A stretch of 64,000 nt of DNA from JAPWJZ01 sp964575605 (lineage in GTDB: Bacteria; Pseudomonadota; Alphaproteobacteria; Micavibrionales; UBA2020), in assembly GCA_964575605.1 (NCBI GenBank), contig CAZNRN010000015.1, positions 16,857 through 80,856 of the forward strand. Direction: 5' to 3'. The position numbers were made by a program, and so were the translations under genes. Below the pieces are notes generated by a model, which was not told where the DNA came from, searched no databases, and saw only the letters and a program-made list of their open reading frames with translations. This document shows positions 50,575-59,215 of the stretch, in pieces. The number at the start of each line of letters is the position of its first letter. Positions within the stretch are counted from its first letter, which is position 1.

Positions 50575-52974
50575 ATGTCCGCCAAAGTCGCAGAAATTTT
50601 TGAAACCATGGAATACGGCCCCTCGCCCGAGAGCGACAAAACGGCCAGGGAATGGCTGGAAAGCCACGGCCGCAGCTTCGGCCATTTCATCAACGGCAAA
50701 TGGGTGAAACCGGCAAAGGGCAAATCCTTCACCACCAAAAACCCGGCCACCAACGAAATCCTGGCAAAAATCGCCTGCGGTTCTAAGGCGGACGTGGATG
50801 CCGCGGTTAAGGCCGCGCAGAAGGCGCAGAAATCATGGGCCGCGCTTGACGGACATGACCGCGCGAGATACCTCTATGCACTCGCCCGCCTGATCCAGAA
50901 AAACTCCCGCATCCTGGCGGTTGTCGAGAGCCTCGACAACGGCAAGCCCATCCGCGAAACGCGCGACATCGACGTCTCGCTGGCCGCCCGTCATTTCTAT
51001 CACCATGCAGGGTGGGCGCAAATTCTGGAATCCGAATTCCCCGCTTACGAAGCCCATGGCGTTGTGGGGCAGGTTATTCCCTGGAACTTCCCCTTCCTGA
51101 TGCTGGCGTGGAAGATCGCGCCTGCGCTGGCCGCCGGTAACACTGTCGTGCTGAAACCCGCCGAATTCACGCCGCTGACCGCCATGCTCTTTGCCGAGTT
51201 GTGCCTCGAGGCCGGTCTGCCCGCAGGCGTCGTCAACATCGTGCAGGGCGACGGTTCGATCGGCGCCGAAATCACGAAACACCCCGATATCGCGAAAGTG
51301 GCCTTCACAGGTTCGACCGACGTCGGCCGCATTATCCGCGAAGCAACCGCTGGCAGCGGCAAGGCGCTGACGCTGGAACTGGGTGGCAAATCGCCTACCA
51401 TCGTGTTTGAAAACGCCGACCTCGACAGCGCCGTGGAAGGCGTTGTCGACGGTATCTGGCTCAACCAAGGCGAGGTTTGCTGCGCAGGTTCGCGCCTGCT
51501 GCTGCAAGAGGGCATTGCCGATAAGATGATCAAGAAGCTGACCCGCCGCATGGAAAACCTGCGCGTGGGCCCGCCGCTCGACAAGGCCATCGACATGGGT
51601 TCGCTGGCATCGGACGAGCAGTTCCAGAAAATCGACCGCCTTGTAAAACAGGGCGTCAAGGAAGGCGCGAAACTGGTGCAGCCCGGCAAGGACGCCTGCC
51701 CCACGGGCGGCTGCTTCTATCCGCCGACCATGCTGCTGAACGTACAGCCCGCCTCGACCGTCGCGGAAGTCGAGATTTTCGGCCCCGTGGTCGCCGTGAT
51801 GACCTTCCGCACACCGGAAGAAGCCGTGCTGCTGGCCAATAACAGCCGCTACGGCCTTGCCGCGAGCATCTGGAGCGAGAACATCAACCTCGCCCTCGAT
51901 ATCGCGCCGAAATTGAAAGCGGGCGTCGTCTGGATCAACTCGACAAACATGTTCGACGCGGCCTGCGGCTTCGGCGGCTACCGTGAATCGGGCTTCGGCC
52001 GCGAGGGCGGCCGCGAAGGGATGTATGCCTACCTGAAGCCCAAATACGCGAAAACCCTGCCTGCGTACAAGGAAAGCAAAACCACGCTCTCCCCCGCCAA
52101 GCATGAAAGCGCCATCGAGGGCATCGCCAACATCGACCGCACCGCGAAACTTTACATCGGCGGCAAGCAAGCGCGTCCTGACGGCGCCTATAGCCTTTCC
52201 ATCACCGACAAAAACGGCATGCTGGTCGGACAGGTTGGCGAAGGCAACCGCAAGGATATCCGCAATGCGGTGGAAGCGGCCAAGAAAGCCGAAGGCTGGG
52301 GTAAATCGGCCCATCACCTGCGTGCGCAGATCCTGTACTACATCGCCGAGAACCTGTCGGCGCGTTCGGATGAATTCAAGAAACGCCTTGTGCAGCTGAC
52401 GGGCGCAACGCCCGCCAATGCGCAGAAAGAGGTGGATGAGTCTATCCGCCGCCTCTTCACCTACGGCGCCTGGGCAGATAAATACGACGGCGACGTGCAT
52501 TATCCCCCTGCCCGCCTCGTATCGGTCGCGATGAAGGAGCCTGTCGGCATCCTCGGCATCGTCTGCCCTGATGAAAACCCGCTGCTGTCTTTCGTGTCGC
52601 TCTTTGCGCCCGCGATGGCCATGGGGGCGCGCACGGTCATCGTGCCGTCTGAAAAATACCCGCTGCTGGCGACCGACCTTTATCAGGTGTTTGATACGTC
52701 TGACGTCGTCGACGGCTCGATCAACATCGTCACGGGCATCCGCAAGGACCTGACCAAGACGCTGGCCGAGCATGACGAAGTCGACGCCATCTGGTATTTC
52801 GGCTCGGACCAGGGCGCGGGAGCCGTCGAAAAAGGCTCGACCGGAAACCTGAAACGCACCTGGGTCAACAACGGCAAACAGCGCAACTGGTTCGACCGCG
52901 CGCAGGCCGAGGGCGAGGAATACCTCCGCCACGCGACCGAGATCAAGAACGTCTGGATCCCCTACGGCGAGTAA
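50575..52974 (+). CDS. Tandem aldehyde dehydrogenase (active N-terminal domain, degenerate C-terminal domain)
   Basis: The 799-residue product is two ALDH-like domains. The first (about residues 1-500) is complete: the PWNFPFLMLAWKIAPALAAGN oxidoreductase region, GSTDVGR cofactor loop, LELGGKSPTIV general-base Glu and NQGEVCCAGSR with catalytic Cys302. The second (about residues 510-799) keeps an ALDH backbone (PVGILGIVCPDENPLL, WYFGSDQGAGAVEKGS) but the catalytic loop reads TWVNNGKQRNWFD with no Cys, so it is probably non-catalytic. Next to deoC it likely oxidises acetaldehyde from deoxyribose breakdown. The ATG at 50575 has GAGGAG about 10 bases upstream. Confidence 0.9.
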   Translation: MSAKVAEIFETMEYGPSPESDKTAREWLESHGRSFGHFINGKWVKPAKGKSFTTKNPATNEILAKIACGSKADVDAAVKAAQKAQKSWAALDGHDRARYLYALARLIQKNSRILAVVESLDNGKPIRETRDIDVSLAARHFYHHAGWAQILESEFPAYEAHGVVGQVIPWNFPFLMLAWKIAPALAAGNTVVLKPAEFTPLTAMLFAELCLEAGLPAGVVNIVQGDGSIGAEITKHPDIAKVAFTGSTDVGRIIREATAGSGKALTLELGGKSPTIVFENADLDSAVEGVVDGIWLNQGEVCCAGSRLLLQEGIADKMIKKLTRRMENLRVGPPLDKAIDMGSLASDEQFQKIDRLVKQGVKEGAKLVQPGKDACPTGGCFYPPTMLLNVQPASTVAEVEIFGPVVAVMTFRTPEEAVLLANNSRYGLAASIWSENINLALDIAPKLKAGVVWINSTNMFDAACGFGGYRESGFGREGGREGMYAYLKPKYAKTLPAYKESKTTLSPAKHESAIEGIANIDRTAKLYIGGKQARPDGAYSLSITDKNGMLVGQVGEGNRKDIRNAVEAAKKAEGWGKSAHHLRAQILYYIAENLSARSDEFKKRLVQLTGATPANAQKEVDESIRRLFTYGAWADKYDGDVHYPPARLVSVAMKEPVGILGIVCPDENPLLSFVSLFAPAMAMGARTVIVPSEKYPLLATDLYQVFDTSDVVDGSINIVTGIRKDLTKTLAEHDEVDAIWYFGSDQGAGAVEKGSTGNLKRTWVNNGKQRNWFDRAQAEGEEYLRHATEIKNVWIPYGE

Positions 52975-52975
52975 T

Positions 52976-53536
52976 ATGCTGCAACACGAAGACCAGCTGC
53001 GCACCCTGCTGCAGGCCGATGGCTGGCGCATGGCGGTGATGAAGGCCGTGCGCGATTTTGGTTTGAATGATTGCTGGACGGGCGCGGGCTTTATCCGCTC
53101 CTACGTCTGGGATTACCTGAACGGCCTGCCGCCGCTGGTGCCGGAAGACGTAGACGTTATCTATTACGCACCCGATGACATTTCCGAAAGCACCGAAAAA
53201 GCGCTCGACCGCAGGCTGGCCGAAGCCATGCCTGATGTGCCGTGGTCATGCAAGAACCAGGCACGTATGCACCTGAAAGCGGGGTTGCAGACGCCCTATG
53301 CCGATACCGCCGACGGCCTGCGGCACTGGACAGAAACCGCGACGGCGGTGGCCGCGCGCGTGAATGATAATGATGGCGTTGAAATACTGGCGCCTTTCGG
53401 GCTGAATGACCTTTTCGAGCAGAGCGTACGTCCCACTCCGTTCTTCCGACAAGGCCGCATGGAACAATACCGTGCAAGGCTGGCCGCCAAGAACTGGCAG
53501 CAGCGCTGGCCATCGTTAACGTTTATCGAGGATTAA
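52976..53536 (+). CDS. DUF925-type nucleotidyltransferase family protein
   Basis: The 186-residue product matches the DUF925/NTP_transf_6 family: DCWTGAGFIRSYVWDYLNG carries the expected start and PEDVDVIYYAPDD supplies the metal-binding acidic pair (D-x-D) of the nucleotidyltransferase fold; SCKNQARMH and APFGLNDLFEQSVRPT are family-typical further on. The substrate is unknown. It starts 1 base after the aldehyde dehydrogenase stop and is probably co-transcribed, and its end overlaps the converging minus-strand gene by four bases. Confidence 0.85.
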   Translation: MLQHEDQLRTLLQADGWRMAVMKAVRDFGLNDCWTGAGFIRSYVWDYLNGLPPLVPEDVDVIYYAPDDISESTEKALDRRLAEAMPDVPWSCKNQARMHLKAGLQTPYADTADGLRHWTETATAVAARVNDNDGVEILAPFGLNDLFEQSVRPTPFFRQGRMEQYRARLAAKNWQQRWPSLTFIED

Positions 53537-54993
53537 TCCCACCAGTTGCCGCCCGAACGTTTCGGGGGCTGGGCGGGTTTTGCCGCGGGCGGTTTGTAGG
53601 CTGCGGGCTTGAAGCTGGCAAAGACATTCTCCAGCGGGAAGCTGTTGTCGTCAGGGTCGCGGCCCTGTGTGATGATGGCTGATATCTTCTTGGCTTCGGC
53701 CTCATCGACGCCGAATTTTTCACGCGCGAATTCCGCGCAGGCGTCGCCGAGGCGCGAAATCATCTGAAGCCCGTCGGGCGACAGGCGCCCCTTGCCGAAT
53801 TCTTCGTGATAAAGGTCGACGCCCGCCCGCAGAACGCCCATCAACAGCGAGAGGTTCAGCAGCTGGCCCGCCAGCTTGCCGGTATCGCCGGTGGTGAATT
53901 TCGCGGGCGTATCGCGGCGCGCGCGCAGCAGGTTGGTAACGGTGCCTTCCTTGGCATAGCGGTTCTGCGTCGTGTCGTTGAGCAGCGCGGGGAGCGCGCG
54001 GAGCTCCTTGTGCATCTGCGCGGCATGATGCGCGTATTCGGCATAAGCAGGGTCGCCCGCGAGATCGGCCAGCGTAATAGGCCTCGCGATAATGACCTTT
54101 TGCAGCATCGGATAGCCTGCATAGTTATTGAACACCGGCGCGACTGGCACGGGAGCAGGCTGTGGCGCTGGCGGCTGTGCGGCGCCCTCGACCGCCACTG
54201 GGGCCGGTACGGGGACGGGCGGCACGATGGTAGGTGCAAGCGGGCCCGGAATCAGAAGCGGACCCTGCGGCTGCGCCTCGGGCTTCGGTGCAACGGGCGC
54301 AGGTGCGGGCGGTTTCGGCTTAGGCGGTTCCCAGTTTTCGGCAACGGGTTGCACGGGTGCAAGTGACGCAGCAGGGTTATCCTTGGGCATTTCGCGGAAG
54401 AATTCTTCCTTCACAACCCATTCGGCCGGCCATTTCTCGGCCAGTTCCTCGCGCAACGCATCGAAAGATTCCAGTGGCTGGCGCTTGGCGGCTTCCTTGT
54501 GGAAGAGCTTGTCGAGGCTCTCGCGGCTCATGAAGGTGCCCTTGGTGAGCGCTTCTTTCTGCTCTACCTTGAAGACAGCGCCGTTCTCGTCGAAATGGAT
54601 GCCGTGTTTATTGGCGAAAGCCAGGTATGTCGGGCGGGCGCCTTCATGCAGGATATAGGTATTGTTCGCGCGCATCGCGCGTTCCCAGTCCCGCAGGGTT
54701 TTCACGACATCGAGCGCATCGCCCAGCACTTCCTGGGTCGAGGTGCTGACTTCACCGTCACGCTTGAGATCATAGGTGACCTTCAGGATATGCCAGACGT
54801 CGGTTTTAGGATCGGGCTGGCGTGCGGCGTAATAGATGCGGATGTTCTTGTCTTCGTCGTTGACGAATTCCTGCGTCATCATCCATTGGGTGGTGTCGTC
54901 GGGCAAGCTTTCGGCATAGGAAGGCACACGGCGCGGCTGGCGCATCCATTCTTCTTCGCGCTTCTTGCGCCCTACCCATTTAAACATATCCAT
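53533..54993 (-). CDS. Unknown two-domain protein with Pro/Ala-rich linker (TelA-like locus)
   Basis: The 486-residue product has an N-terminal domain (about residues 1-215), a Pro/Ala/Val-rich linker (about residues 225-300, repeated PAPVAP-type motifs) and a helical C-terminal domain (about residues 305-450) ending in a basic, Pro-rich tail with a terminal GGNWWD. No signal peptide or membrane segment is seen. I do not recognise either domain. It starts 22 bp after the 492-residue gene on the same strand, so the two are probably one operon and may act with the TelA-like protein upstream. Confidence 0.75.
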   Translation of the reverse strand: MDMFKWVGRKKREEEWMRQPRRVPSYAESLPDDTTQWMMTQEFVNDEDKNIRIYYAARQPDPKTDVWHILKVTYDLKRDGEVSTSTQEVLGDALDVVKTLRDWERAMRANNTYILHEGARPTYLAFANKHGIHFDENGAVFKVEQKEALTKGTFMSRESLDKLFHKEAAKRQPLESFDALREELAEKWPAEWVVKEEFFREMPKDNPAASLAPVQPVAENWEPPKPKPPAPAPVAPKPEAQPQGPLLIPGPLAPTIVPPVPVPAPVAVEGAAQPPAPQPAPVPVAPVFNNYAGYPMLQKVIIARPITLADLAGDPAYAEYAHHAAQMHKELRALPALLNDTTQNRYAKEGTVTNLLRARRDTPAKFTTGDTGKLAGQLLNLSLLMGVLRAGVDLYHEEFGKGRLSPDGLQMISRLGDACAEFAREKFGVDEAEAKKISAIITQGRDPDDNSFPLENVFASFKPAAYKPPAAKPAQPPKRSGGNWWD

Positions 54994-55015
54994 GCCGTGT
55001 GGCCCCTTTGTTAAA

Positions 55016-56494
55016 TCAGGGCTTGGGCGGACGGTTCATGACGTTCTTGAACTTGTCGAGCGATTCAGCCGAGGGCGCGTCGTCATTAGTAGCCGCGGGC
55101 TGGGGTGCAGCTTCGGGCTTCGGCTTGACGGCGCTATCGTTAAACTCGTTCGTCACTGGCGGCTTCACGTCGACGCCCATGGTTTTCACTTGGCGGACGC
55201 CGGCGTTGCGTTCCTGCACGCGCTGCATCACTTTAGCGCGCTCGGTATAATAACGTGTCAGGAAGCCGGGCAGCCAGTTCGGCACGGGGTCTTTCTTGGT
55301 GTCGGCAACCCAGGCCTGAAGCTTGTCGGTCTGCTCCTGCGTGCCGCCGAGCTCGAGGAACTTCTTGCGCGCGCGTTCGACGGAGGAACGGATTTCGGTG
55401 ATCAGGTTTGCGTCGGTATTGTTGACGTTGACGAAGCCTTTTTCCAGCTTTTCGCGGTTGCGCGATGCATAGAGCAGGTTCGCGTAAACTTCGCATTCGG
55501 AGGCGAATTTCTGGAAGGGCTCGACGTGAACGCCGAGGCTCTTCGCCTGTTCCAGCTTCTGGTGCATTTGCGGGATGATCTGCTCGATGATCAGCGGGAA
55601 GGCGTTGTTTTCGCCAAGGTTACGCGGCAGGAAGCCCTGCGCCCGGGTAACTGCGTCGTTTTTCTCGTCGGGTTTCAGGCCTTCGATGCGCTCGAACTTC
55701 TCGTCGCGCTTCACGCCCTTCTGGATGGCGAGGTAGAACGCGCCGACTTGCGCCGCGAATTCATCCATGGTGTTCAGCACCTGCCCGATTTTCAGGATGT
55801 TGTCGAGCGAGGCAGCGCGGTCGGAAGCGGTAACCATCAGGTCCGACAGGATGCCGGCCTCCATCTTGGCCTTGACCAAAGGGTTGTCTACTGCCTGTTC
55901 GGCGGAAAGGATAGATTTCACGACTTCGGTACGCTTGAAGGTCGCCTGCGCCGTGATCATGCCTTCCACGCGACGGTAAACGGCGTTGTACTCGTCGAAG
56001 GCGAGGCCCTCGATGTTCGCGGCCTTTTTATAGTGTTCGAGGTCGTAATAGTGGATTTTCAGCTCGGGGTATTTGTCGCCGGGATAGCTGGTGGCGAGAT
56101 CCACTTCCTTGTGGGTCATCATTTTGGCGGCGATATATTCCTGCTTGGCCAGCACGGCGACAGCCTCGGCGAAAGCCACATCGCCCTTCGTCACGGGTTC
56201 GGAGACGAATTTGCCCTCTTTCTGATCGAGGTCGTAAACCATGTAGTGCATGACGCGCCATTTGTCGGCGGCTGCGTCGACCTGGATGGCTGCCCAGAAC
56301 TCGACGAAGTTTTCGACGAGGTTGTGGTTCATGTATGCGTCGGAGCGCATCTTGGTGAAGTAGCTGGAACGCTTGGGGTTGGCGCCGGCAAGGCCGTCGT
56401 CCCACGAGGGCGTTTCTTTTTTAGGTGCGGCAACGGGCGCCTCGGGAGCAGCGGCTGCGGGCGGGCGTCTCTTGTTATCTCCGAACATCGTCAC
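55016..56494 (-). CDS. Unknown helical protein (TelA-like locus)
   Basis: The 492-residue product has a short Pro/Ala-rich N-terminus, then mostly helical sequence rich in Lys, Glu and Ala (FNAVYRR-like and MHQKLEQAKSLGVHVEPF segments) and a disordered Pro/Asn-rich C-terminus. No signal peptide, transmembrane helix or enzymatic motif is visible, so it is probably a cytosolic structural or adaptor protein. Its layout, helical core with Pro-rich tails, is like that of the adjacent 486-residue protein, though I cannot align the two. It is separated from the upstream TelA-like gene by a terminator. Confidence 0.75.
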   Translation of the reverse strand: MTMFGDNKRRPPAAAAPEAPVAAPKKETPSWDDGLAGANPKRSSYFTKMRSDAYMNHNLVENFVEFWAAIQVDAAADKWRVMHYMVYDLDQKEGKFVSEPVTKGDVAFAEAVAVLAKQEYIAAKMMTHKEVDLATSYPGDKYPELKIHYYDLEHYKKAANIEGLAFDEYNAVYRRVEGMITAQATFKRTEVVKSILSAEQAVDNPLVKAKMEAGILSDLMVTASDRAASLDNILKIGQVLNTMDEFAAQVGAFYLAIQKGVKRDEKFERIEGLKPDEKNDAVTRAQGFLPRNLGENNAFPLIIEQIIPQMHQKLEQAKSLGVHVEPFQKFASECEVYANLLYASRNREKLEKGFVNVNNTDANLITEIRSSVERARKKFLELGGTQEQTDKLQAWVADTKKDPVPNWLPGFLTRYYTERAKVMQRVQERNAGVRQVKTMGVDVKPPVTNEFNDSAVKPKPEAAPQPAATNDDAPSAESLDKFKNVMNRPPKP

Positions 56495-56554
56495 ACCTTT
56501 CGTTATATAGAGTCGTTATAAATCAGGCTTTTATTCATAAAGCATAGCGAAGTT

Positions 56555-56590
56555 TGCAAAAAACCCGGTGCCCATAGGGACACCGGGCTT
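56555..56590 (-). terminator. Intrinsic terminator after the TelA-like gene
   Basis: On the minus strand CCCGGTG pairs with CACCGGG (56564-56570 and 56581-56587) around an inner CCC/GGG stem, followed by TTTTTT. It should uncouple most transcription of the downstream two genes from the TelA-like gene. Confidence 0.85.
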
Positions 56591-56601
56591 TTGCAATAGT
56601 C

Positions 56602-58047
56602 TTACGGCTTCGGACCGCGGTTGGGGCGGCGGCTGACAGCGGGTTTGTCATCTTCGACGACGCCCGCTTCAGGCTGCGCAACCTCGGGCTGCTTGTTGTC
56701 GTTGGTCGCAGCCTTCTCTGCCTTCTTGGCATCGGCTTCCTGCTGCGCCTTTTTCGACTCGTCTTCGGCCGATTTGACGGCTTCGAGCATACGGGCCTTG
56801 TTCGAGCTGTCCGCAGCTTCGATCAGCTTGTCGGTAGCGCCACGCAGCTGCTGGGCGGTTGCCTCCAGCTGGCGCAAGCGCTTCTCGCGATCGTCGTTTT
56901 CGCGTTCGATCAGCTTCTGCAGGCGGTCGGATGCTTCGATCAGCTTCTGGGGATCGATCGTGCCGCGCGCTTTCGAGTTCTGGGTCAGCGTGTGGGCTTC
57001 TTCGATCATCTTCATGGTCTGGTCGTGCATCTTGTCGCCGAAGTCGTCGGCGCGCTTGATGGTCTGCGCAGCTTTGAGCGAGGAACCTGCGATACCTGCG
57101 GCTGCAAGCATTGCTTTCCACTCGTTCTGACTGTTGAACATGATGTCCTGGATTTTCTTGCGCTGGTCTTCCATGGTTTCCATCATCTGGCGCAGCTGTT
57201 GGGCTGCGATAACGGAAGCGGCGCGCGAGCCTTCGAGGACGGTGATGCGGTCGATAAAGTCTTCTTTACGCTTCATCACGTCTTTCAGGTACAGTTCGTC
57301 TTCAGGATCCTGGCTCTCTTCGAAAGTCTTGTTCGCTTCAATGATATATTCCTCGTTGTAGCGGCGGAGAACTTCCTTCGATGCGCCCAGGTACACGCCG
57401 ATTTCGCGGGTTGCTTCGACGCGGGCGAGGCCGAGTTTCTCGGTCTCTTTCATCACTTCCTTGATACCCACTTCGGTCTTGGCGATGTTGTCGACGAGCT
57501 TGATCATCTCGAACAGCATTTCGGGCAGCGCGTCCTGCATTTCCTTGACGAGTTTTTCGTCTTCAGAACGCTTGGCTTTCGCGCCAGAGAGGCCTTCCCA
57601 CAGGTCTTTTGTGAACTTGGAGATGCCCTTCACGCCTTTGCCAGCGCCAGAGGCGAGGCCTTTCAGCAGTTTCTGGGTTGCTTCACCGAACTTGTCGAGG
57701 TTGAGACCTTTCAGGCCGCCTTCGAGCTGGTTCAGGGCGCCGGCCATCACGTTGACCTGCTCGTTGAACTTGCCCTGGATCTTGATCATGTCGTTGGCGA
57801 TTTTGCCCAGGCGGTCCAGCGGCGGGTGGCCGTACTGAATGATGCTCTCGAAGCTGTCAGGGTTGCGGTCGATGGGTTCCATCGCCTTTTCCATCTGCTC
57901 TTTCAGCTCGGGGTCAGCGTCGACGTAATCGACGACTTTGCCGCGCGCGCGCTTACGGCGGCTTTCGTTGTCAGCCTCCGATTCTTTCGGCGTTTCGTCC
58001 GCGATGCGGTTGAATTTTTCTTCGATGCTATCTTTTTTGTTCATCAT
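56602..58047 (-). CDS. TelA-like (toxic anion resistance family) coiled-coil protein
   Basis: The 481-residue product is strongly helical. Residues 200-315 resemble the core of the TelA/KlaA family: VMKETEKLGLARVEATREIGV, then DPEDELYLKDVMKRKEDF, SRAASVIAAQQLRQM and SQNEWKAML, matching the family's order. TelA proteins were first linked to tellurite resistance and are often found with Ter-type stress genes; their biochemical role is unclear. The N- and C-termini are charged and disordered. The ATG at 58047 has AGGAGA just upstream. A good promoter with a palindrome over the -35 lies 98-126 bp upstream. No other ter gene is in the window. Confidence 0.7.
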   Translation of the reverse strand: MMNKKDSIEEKFNRIADETPKESEADNESRRKRARGKVVDYVDADPELKEQMEKAMEPIDRNPDSFESIIQYGHPPLDRLGKIANDMIKIQGKFNEQVNVMAGALNQLEGGLKGLNLDKFGEATQKLLKGLASGAGKGVKGISKFTKDLWEGLSGAKAKRSEDEKLVKEMQDALPEMLFEMIKLVDNIAKTEVGIKEVMKETEKLGLARVEATREIGVYLGASKEVLRRYNEEYIIEANKTFEESQDPEDELYLKDVMKRKEDFIDRITVLEGSRAASVIAAQQLRQMMETMEDQRKKIQDIMFNSQNEWKAMLAAAGIAGSSLKAAQTIKRADDFGDKMHDQTMKMIEEAHTLTQNSKARGTIDPQKLIEASDRLQKLIERENDDREKRLRQLEATAQQLRGATDKLIEAADSSNKARMLEAVKSAEDESKKAQQEADAKKAEKAATNDNKQPEVAQPEAGVVEDDKPAVSRRPNRGPKP

Positions 58048-58144
58048 TGTGTGACTCTCCTTGAGCGTCTTTAACTGTGGCCGGCGGGATTTCTCCCCTC
58101 ACCATCGTCGTTTTTGTAGTCGAATATTTTTCTTAATCGCGAGA

Positions 58145-58173
58145 AAATTACGCAACCCATGACATAATGTCAA
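58145..58173 (-). promoter_or_regulatory. Sigma70 promoter of the TelA-like gene with overlapping palindrome
   Basis: On the minus strand TTGACA (58173-58168), a 17-bp spacer and TAATTT (58150-58145) make a near-consensus promoter. The perfect dyad TGACAT-A-ATGTCA (58160-58172) covers most of the -35 element, so a dimeric regulator could block RNA polymerase there. The start codon is about 90 bases downstream of the likely transcription start. Confidence 0.55.
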
Positions 58174-58464
58174 TAGAGCCTCTCGTGATTTTTTTGTCGG
58201 ATGCGAGTTACACTATTCAATCTTTACGGTGAAAGCAATGGACAAAAAACTTTGCTGCGCATCTTAACGCGGTTGTACGAAAACCCTTATAAAACACGGC
58301 TTCCTTGCTATTTTCATATTATAAAAGAGGTGAATATTTTATGTATATGTAAATAGAATATGTGAATTAAATATGGAAAGATTGACGCTGCGATGTTTTG
58401 GTTGCAGATATTTTTCAGAAGAAATTTCCTGCGTGCGAGAATCCTGCGCACAGAAAATTTTCTG

Positions 58465-58499
58465 CACAAAAAAAGGGCGGAAGATTCTCCCCCGCCCTT
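58465..58499 (-). terminator. Intrinsic terminator after the exonuclease gene
   Basis: On the minus strand AAGGGCGG and CCGCCCTT (58492-58499 and 58473-58480) form an 8-bp stem followed by TTTTTTT, an efficient terminator 24 bp after the exonuclease stop. Confidence 0.85.
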
Positions 58500-58523
58500 C
58501 TTCGAAACGCTTTTGTGCTGTGT

Positions 58524-59204
58524 TTAGCTCGGGCGCGGCACGTGATAGCTGAAGATATCTTCATGCGCCCAACCTGCGAGGTCCGCGCGCACCACAGCAG
58601 GCAAAGCGCGGAATAGTCCGTAGGCGATGTCGATGCGGTTTTCCCGCTCCATCATCGTGTTCAGCTTGGCCTTCATCGCGTGCAGGTAGAGCACGTCGTT
58701 GCAGGCGTAATCCAGCTGTTCAGGCGATAGGTCAGGCGCGCCCCAGTTGGTGCACTGCTGTTCCTTGCTGATTTTCACGCCCAAAACGTGCTTGCTGACG
58801 TCGTCGAGGTCGTGTGATTGCGTATAGGTGCGCGCGATACGCGAGGCAATTTTCAGGCAGTAGACGTTTTCGAGGATAACGCCCAGGTAATGGCCGATCC
58901 AGCGCATGTCGCCACGCGCGAAATAGAACATTTTTTCGCGGTTGGGGTCGGACAGCAGCTTTTTCACGTTCGGCGCGGCATAGTTTCCGCGGTCAAACTG
59001 AACCATATGCACCTTGCCGCCCTCAGAGCCGTCATACACCTGCAGCAGGCAAAGGCGGTCGCGGAAGACGTTGAGGCCCATGAACTCGGAATCGATCGCC
59101 AGCTGGTTGCCCAGTTTCAGGTCGGCCGGGAAATCGTTCTTGTACAGCACATAGCGTGCCGAGAGGTTCTTTTCAGCGGGTACGGGCTGCAGTACAGGTG
59201 TCAT
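58524..59204 (-). CDS. Ribonuclease D-like 3'-5' exonuclease (DEDDy)
   Basis: The 226-residue product is a DEDDy exonuclease domain: Exo I AIDSEFMGL (Asp38, Glu40), Exo II YFARGDMRWIG (Asp99) and Exo III YACND (Tyr166, Asp170). It matches RNase D-related 3'-5' exonucleases but has no HRDC domain, so it is a short, stand-alone form, as is common in alphaproteobacteria. The substrate is probably RNA, possibly tRNA or small RNA 3' ends. It begins 11 bp after the nucleotidyltransferase gene on the same strand and ends 24 bp before a terminator, so the two form a two-gene operon. Confidence 0.85.
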   Translation of the reverse strand: MTPVLQPVPAEKNLSARYVLYKNDFPADLKLGNQLAIDSEFMGLNVFRDRLCLLQVYDGSEGGKVHMVQFDRGNYAAPNVKKLLSDPNREKMFYFARGDMRWIGHYLGVILENVYCLKIASRIARTYTQSHDLDDVSKHVLGVKISKEQQCTNWGAPDLSPEQLDYACNDVLYLHAMKAKLNTMMERENRIDIAYGLFRALPAVVRADLAGWAHEDIFSYHVPRPS

Positions 59205-59215
59205 CGTTCGTATCC

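Larger units (their letters stand above)
58048..58523. other. 476-bp AT-rich intergenic region
   Basis: This is the longest gene-free stretch in the window. It holds the TelA-like promoter and palindrome (58145-58173) at its left and a terminator for the exonuclease gene at its right (58465-58499). The middle (58200-58460) is AT-rich with no convincing open frame; it contains short imperfect inverted repeats around CTGCG (58428-58447). I see no RNA gene in it. Confidence 0.6.

Noticed and set aside
50833..53031. Long open frame antisense to the aldehyde dehydrogenase (about 732 codons)
   Set aside because: Arg/Val/His-rich shadow frame; the plus-strand frame has clear ALDH motifs and an operon context.
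58200..58460. Candidate small RNA or tRNA gene in the 476-bp gap
   Set aside because: No tRNA arm consensus and no promoter-terminator pair enclosing the interval; the terminator present belongs to the minus-strand exonuclease gene.
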